From Deltaproteobacteria bacterium (GTDB taxonomy: Bacteria; Desulfobacterota; Desulfarculia; Adiutricales; JAGVGV01), in assembly GCA_015233515.1 (NCBI GenBank), contig JADFXS010000017.1, positions 7,724 to 15,485 of the forward strand: 7,762 nt of DNA, given 5' to 3'. The translations under genes were made by a program, and so were the position numbers. The notes beneath the pieces are model-generated. The model was given only the letters and a program-made list of their open reading frames with translations, made no database searches and was not told the DNA's origin. Below are positions 5,290 to 7,762 of the stretch, one piece after another. Every line of letters begins with the position of its first letter. The first letter of the stretch is position 1.

Positions 5290-7287
5290 CTATCTGTTTT
5301 TCCGTAACATCATTATGGTGATGTCGTCGAATTGTTCTCCGGCTTGAAATTCATCCAAGAGATCGATTATCCGGTGACAGGACTCTTCCAAATCCAGCGG
5401 GCTGAATTGACTGAGAAGAGCGATCAGCCGTTCTTCACCAAAAAATTGTCCGTCGGGAGTGCAAGCCTCGGTTATTCCGTCCGTATAGAAAATCAATGTT
5501 TCCCCGGTAAGTAAAGAAAATTCTTTTTCCTTGTAGATCAACCCCGGGGTGAAACCCAGGGCCGTGCCGGGCGGCTTGGGCAAGGGGGTGATAACGCCCT
5601 TGGAATCCAGGTGGAAAGGGGGATTATGACCAGCATTGGACATAACCAGTTTTCCGGTAGGGATATGATAATAAGCCAGGAAAGTAGTTACAAACATGGC
5701 GGCATCGTTACCCTGGCAAAGCAAGTCGTTGGCTTCCGCCAGAACTTCGGCCGGTGACTTGTCCTGGTTCGCCAGGGAACGGATCAGAGTCCGACTTACC
5801 ATCATAAACAAGGCCGCCGGCACGCCTTTACCGGAAACATCAGCCACTACCAAGGCCAGCCGCTCTTCATCGATCAAAAAGAAATCATAAAAATCTCCAC
5901 CAATTTCCCTGGCCGGTTTCATTTTCGCAAAGAGATTGAAATCATCCCGGTCAGGAAAAGGGGGAAAAGTGGATGGCAGAATGCTGGCTTGTATTTGAGC
6001 GGCGATGTTAAGTTCGCTGCGTATTTTTTCATTGGCCGCGGTGGTTTCGGTTAATTCCTTGATATACTGCTGCAATCGACTGGACATGTGCGTGAAGGCC
6101 GCGGCCAGACGACCGACTTCGTCCCGGCTACGGATTCCGGACAAGTCCACATTCAGGTCGCCTTCAGCTATTTTGCTGGTGGCGGCGACCATGGACCGGA
6201 TAGGTCCGGTCACGGACCTGGCGATGAATAAAATAACCACTAATAAAAGGCAGATCCCAGCAACGGCCATCAGGACGGTTCGATGGTTGTGGCGGTTTAG
6301 TTCGGCGAAAAGTTCCTCTTCAGGTAAAACCACGGCCACGGACCAGCCGGTTGACGGAACCTTGGAAAAAGCTACAACCGCGGGACCGGGGCTCAGGACT
6401 GACGAGATTCGTTCATATCCGGCCGTCGGTTGAATCATCTTCCGTCCCAGGTTTTTTGATTGCGGTTGACCGGTGTCCTCGCCGCCGGCCGGCTGAATCA
6501 TTTTTCGTCCCAAGTCTCTTAGTTGTGGTTGACCGGCCTCCTCCGCCAGGCTGAAAATGGTATCCCGCATGATAAGCCGCTCTTGGGGGTGAACGATGAA
6601 ACGGCCGGTTTCGGTTATGAGAAAAGCATAACCCTTTTCACCGGTATCGGCGCTGTTTATAAAATCGCTGAGCCATTTCAATGAGATATCCGCGGTGGTT
6701 ATGCCGAGAAATTGGTTTGATTTGGTAATGGGGTCCTGACTGTAAAACGGCACTCCATAGGTACACATCAATTCTTCGCCGCCGCCTTCATCGAAATAAG
6801 GTTCAGTCCAGGCCGGTTTTTGCAATTCTTTGGGTAAAATATACCAATCCATCTGGAAATAGTTATAACTATCCGAACCTAAAAAGGTGGATCTTATTCC
6901 GGAACCGTTACGGTAATAATAAACAGAATAATATTTTTGATCCGATTTATAGGCATGAGGTTTGAAAGTTATAGTCATTCCGTATATTTCCGGATTACGT
7001 TGCAGGTTTTGGTACAGAAGTTGATGGAGTATCCGGCTGTCCCATTCCTGGGTGTCCAAAACCGTGGCTAAACCTTGAGATATTTTGGTTATGGCCCTAA
7101 ATCTCTGTTCCAAACTCGCGGCTAATGAAATAGCCAGATTAGACATATGTTTTTTTGATTCTTGATCGATGAGGTCACGAGTAGTCAGGTAAGCTTTGCC
7201 CAAAACCAAGACAAAGACCAAGACTGTTCCTCCTAGAATCAAGAGGGTCATCTTGGCGGTAAGGTTGAAATTAAAGTGTTTTTTCAC
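5290..7287 (-). CDS. Membrane sensor PP2C phosphatase: dCache-HAMP-SpoIIE (RsbU-like)
   Basis: A 665-residue protein. A membrane helix at about 13-34 is followed by a periplasmic double-Cache sensor at about 36-325, with typical W-Y-I-L-P near 148-152, W-T-E-P-Y-F-D-E at 160-167 and a membrane-distal G-Y-A-F-L-I-T-E-T-G-R-F-I-V-H-P at 219-234. Then come a second helix (337-356), a HAMP domain (357-409), a helical linker with AAQIQASILP near 429-438, and a SpoIIE/PP2C catalytic domain to the end. Metal-binding motifs are intact: R-E-I-G-G-D-F-Y-D at 460-468, ADVSGKGVPAALFM at 482-495, FYTDGITEA at 600-608 and F-D-D-I-T at 653-657. It should dephosphorylate the STAS protein encoded next when the sensor binds a ligand. 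The GTG at 7287 overlaps the stop of the solute-binding protein gene as GTGA; the longer frame to 7449 lies wholly inside that gene. Residues 251-292 are a tandem duplication. Confidence 0.93.
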   Translation of the reverse strand: MKKHFNFNLTAKMTLLILGGTVLVFVLVLGKAYLTTRDLIDQESKKHMSNLAISLAASLEQRFRAITKISQGLATVLDTQEWDSRILHQLLYQNLQRNPEIYGMTITFKPHAYKSDQKYYSVYYYRNGSGIRSTFLGSDSYNYFQMDWYILPKELQKPAWTEPYFDEGGGEELMCTYGVPFYSQDPITKSNQFLGITTADISLKWLSDFINSADTGEKGYAFLITETGRFIVHPQERLIMRDTIFSLAEEAGQPQLRDLGRKMIQPAGGEDTGQPQSKNLGRKMIQPTAGYERISSVLSPGPAVVAFSKVPSTGWSVAVVLPEEELFAELNRHNHRTVLMAVAGICLLLVVILFIARSVTGPIRSMVAATSKIAEGDLNVDLSGIRSRDEVGRLAAAFTHMSSRLQQYIKELTETTAANEKIRSELNIAAQIQASILPSTFPPFPDRDDFNLFAKMKPAREIGGDFYDFFLIDEERLALVVADVSGKGVPAALFMMVSRTLIRSLANQDKSPAEVLAEANDLLCQGNDAAMFVTTFLAYYHIPTGKLVMSNAGHNPPFHLDSKGVITPLPKPPGTALGFTPGLIYKEKEFSLLTGETLIFYTDGITEACTPDGQFFGEERLIALLSQFSPLDLEESCHRIIDLLDEFQAGEQFDDITIMMLRKNR
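6412..6537 (-). repeat. 63-bp tandem duplication inside the dCache sensor
   Basis: Two adjacent 63-base units, 6475-6537 and 6412-6474, encode residues 251-271 and 272-292 of the phosphatase. Both read G-Q-P-Q, two or three variable residues, L-G-R-K-M-I-Q-P, with 12 or more of 21 positions identical. The DNA copies have diverged at many third positions, so the duplication is not recent. It lengthens the loop after the H-P-Q-E segment of the membrane-distal Cache half, where relatives normally have one copy (from memory of the family). Confidence 0.85.
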
Positions 7288-7762
7288 TGGGTATCCACAC
7301 AAAATTCCGAATAGGTGGGGAAATGATCGATTAAGCCGAAGTCTACCATGGCCTGGCAAACGTTTAAATAGTCTTCCGAGGATAAACGACCGAACCGGCG
7401 ATAATCTCCGCCTGGAGCAATCAGATCTTCCATTCTGGCCAGCATCCAACGTTGATGGGTCCGATTGGTGTTCACGTTGGCTTCATCGCTATATTTCATG
7501 ATGATGTCCAATGCTTGTTCCTTATGGGCAAAGGCATGGCGCCAACCTTTCAGCGAAGCTTGGGCAAAACGGCGACAGATATCCGGATTGGCTTGATATG
7601 TTTCCCGTAGGGAATAAATTCCATCTTCCGGGAACGCGATTCCATGGTCACGAAAATGGAAGGTGGTCAATTCATCAGCGTTCAATCCGCTGTTCAAGAT
7701 CGAGTGGTATTCGTTATACCACATAGCGGAAACAGCTTGAATTCCGCCTTTCAGGAACAGGC
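7284..7762 (-). CDS. ABC transporter solute-binding protein, NMT1/THI5-like, C-terminal part
   Basis: The frame enters from the right edge of the window (first whole codon at 7760) and gives the last 158 residues. Recognisable family sequence includes A-V-S-A-M-W-Y-N-E-Y-H, FPEDGIYSL, then ASLKGWRHAFAHKEQALDIIMKY, and N-R-T-H-Q-R-W-M-L. These are typical of the periplasmic binding proteins of nitrate/sulfonate/thiamine-precursor-type ABC importers (SsuA/THI5/NMT1 superfamily). The ligand cannot be told from this half, and the signal peptide lies outside. Its TGA overlaps the GTG start of the sensor phosphatase by four bases (GTGA), so the two are translationally coupled. No permease or ATPase gene follows, so it may serve the phosphatase's periplasmic sensor rather than, or as well as, a transporter (inference). 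An internal ATG near 7724 is not the start, because the frame and the homology continue upstream. Confidence 0.87.
   Translation of the reverse strand, partial: LFLKGGIQAVSAMWYNEYHSILNSGLNADELTTFHFRDHGIAFPEDGIYSLRETYQANPDICRRFAQASLKGWRHAFAHKEQALDIIMKYSDEANVNTNRTHQRWMLARMEDLIAPGGDYRRFGRLSSEDYLNVCQAMVDFGLIDHFPTYSEFCVDTQ

Noticed and set aside
6005..6433. 142-residue plus-strand ORF opposite the phosphatase
   Set aside because: It is antisense to the HAMP and Cache coding region, with no ribosome site or recognisable domain; a shadow of the real frame.
7288..7449. N-terminal extension of the sensor phosphatase by 54 residues
   Set aside because: It lies entirely within the solute-binding protein gene in another frame, is basic and low in family resemblance, and the GTG at 7287 with its GTGA overlap gives a normal N-terminus leading into the first membrane helix.

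Overview
The window is chromosomal DNA of moderate GC from a Gram-negative bacterium. The order hpf, ptsN (EIIA-Ntr), rapZ, then mannose-family PTS components is characteristic of Deltaproteobacteria/Desulfobacterota, where this block normally follows rpoN. The solute-binding protein plus SpoIIE-phosphatase cassette at the right end also fits that group. This placement is an inference from gene order and protein style; nothing in the window fixes a genus. No mobile elements, CRISPR arrays, rRNA or tRNA genes were seen.

Left half, plus strand (1-3983): the 3' end of a long-form hpf, then ptsN, then a strong intrinsic terminator. About 270 further non-coding bases follow, rich in inverted repeats, including a 13-bp-stem hairpin just before rapZ. 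After this come rapZ, a mannose-type PTS EIIA, EIIB and EIIC, and rimI. These five genes are tightly packed: rapZ/EIIA and EIIC/rimI each overlap by one base. No EIID gene follows EIIC, and no HPr or enzyme I gene is present, so the PTS proteins here look more like a regulatory phosphorelay than a complete sugar transporter.

Right half, minus strand (7762-3987, read right to left): the 3' part of an NMT1/THI5-like ABC solute-binding protein, then a membrane sensor phosphatase (TM-dCache-TM-HAMP-PP2C, RsbU-like), a STAS anti-sigma antagonist (RsbV-like), an RsbW-like ATPase/kinase, and finally trmL. The first four genes are joined by a GTGA overlap, a 21-base gap with a strong Shine-Dalgarno site, and a TGATG overlap. 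They form a partner-switching module whose input is probably a periplasmic ligand and whose output target lies outside the window. trmL is convergent with rimI, with only three bases between their stop codons, and may have its own promoter at the end of the rsbW-like gene.

The observations most worth following are: the physical coupling of a periplasmic binding protein to a partner-switching phosphatase; a 21-residue tandem duplication inside the phosphatase's dCache sensor; the structured 336-base ptsN-rapZ gap; and the PTS lacking EIID.
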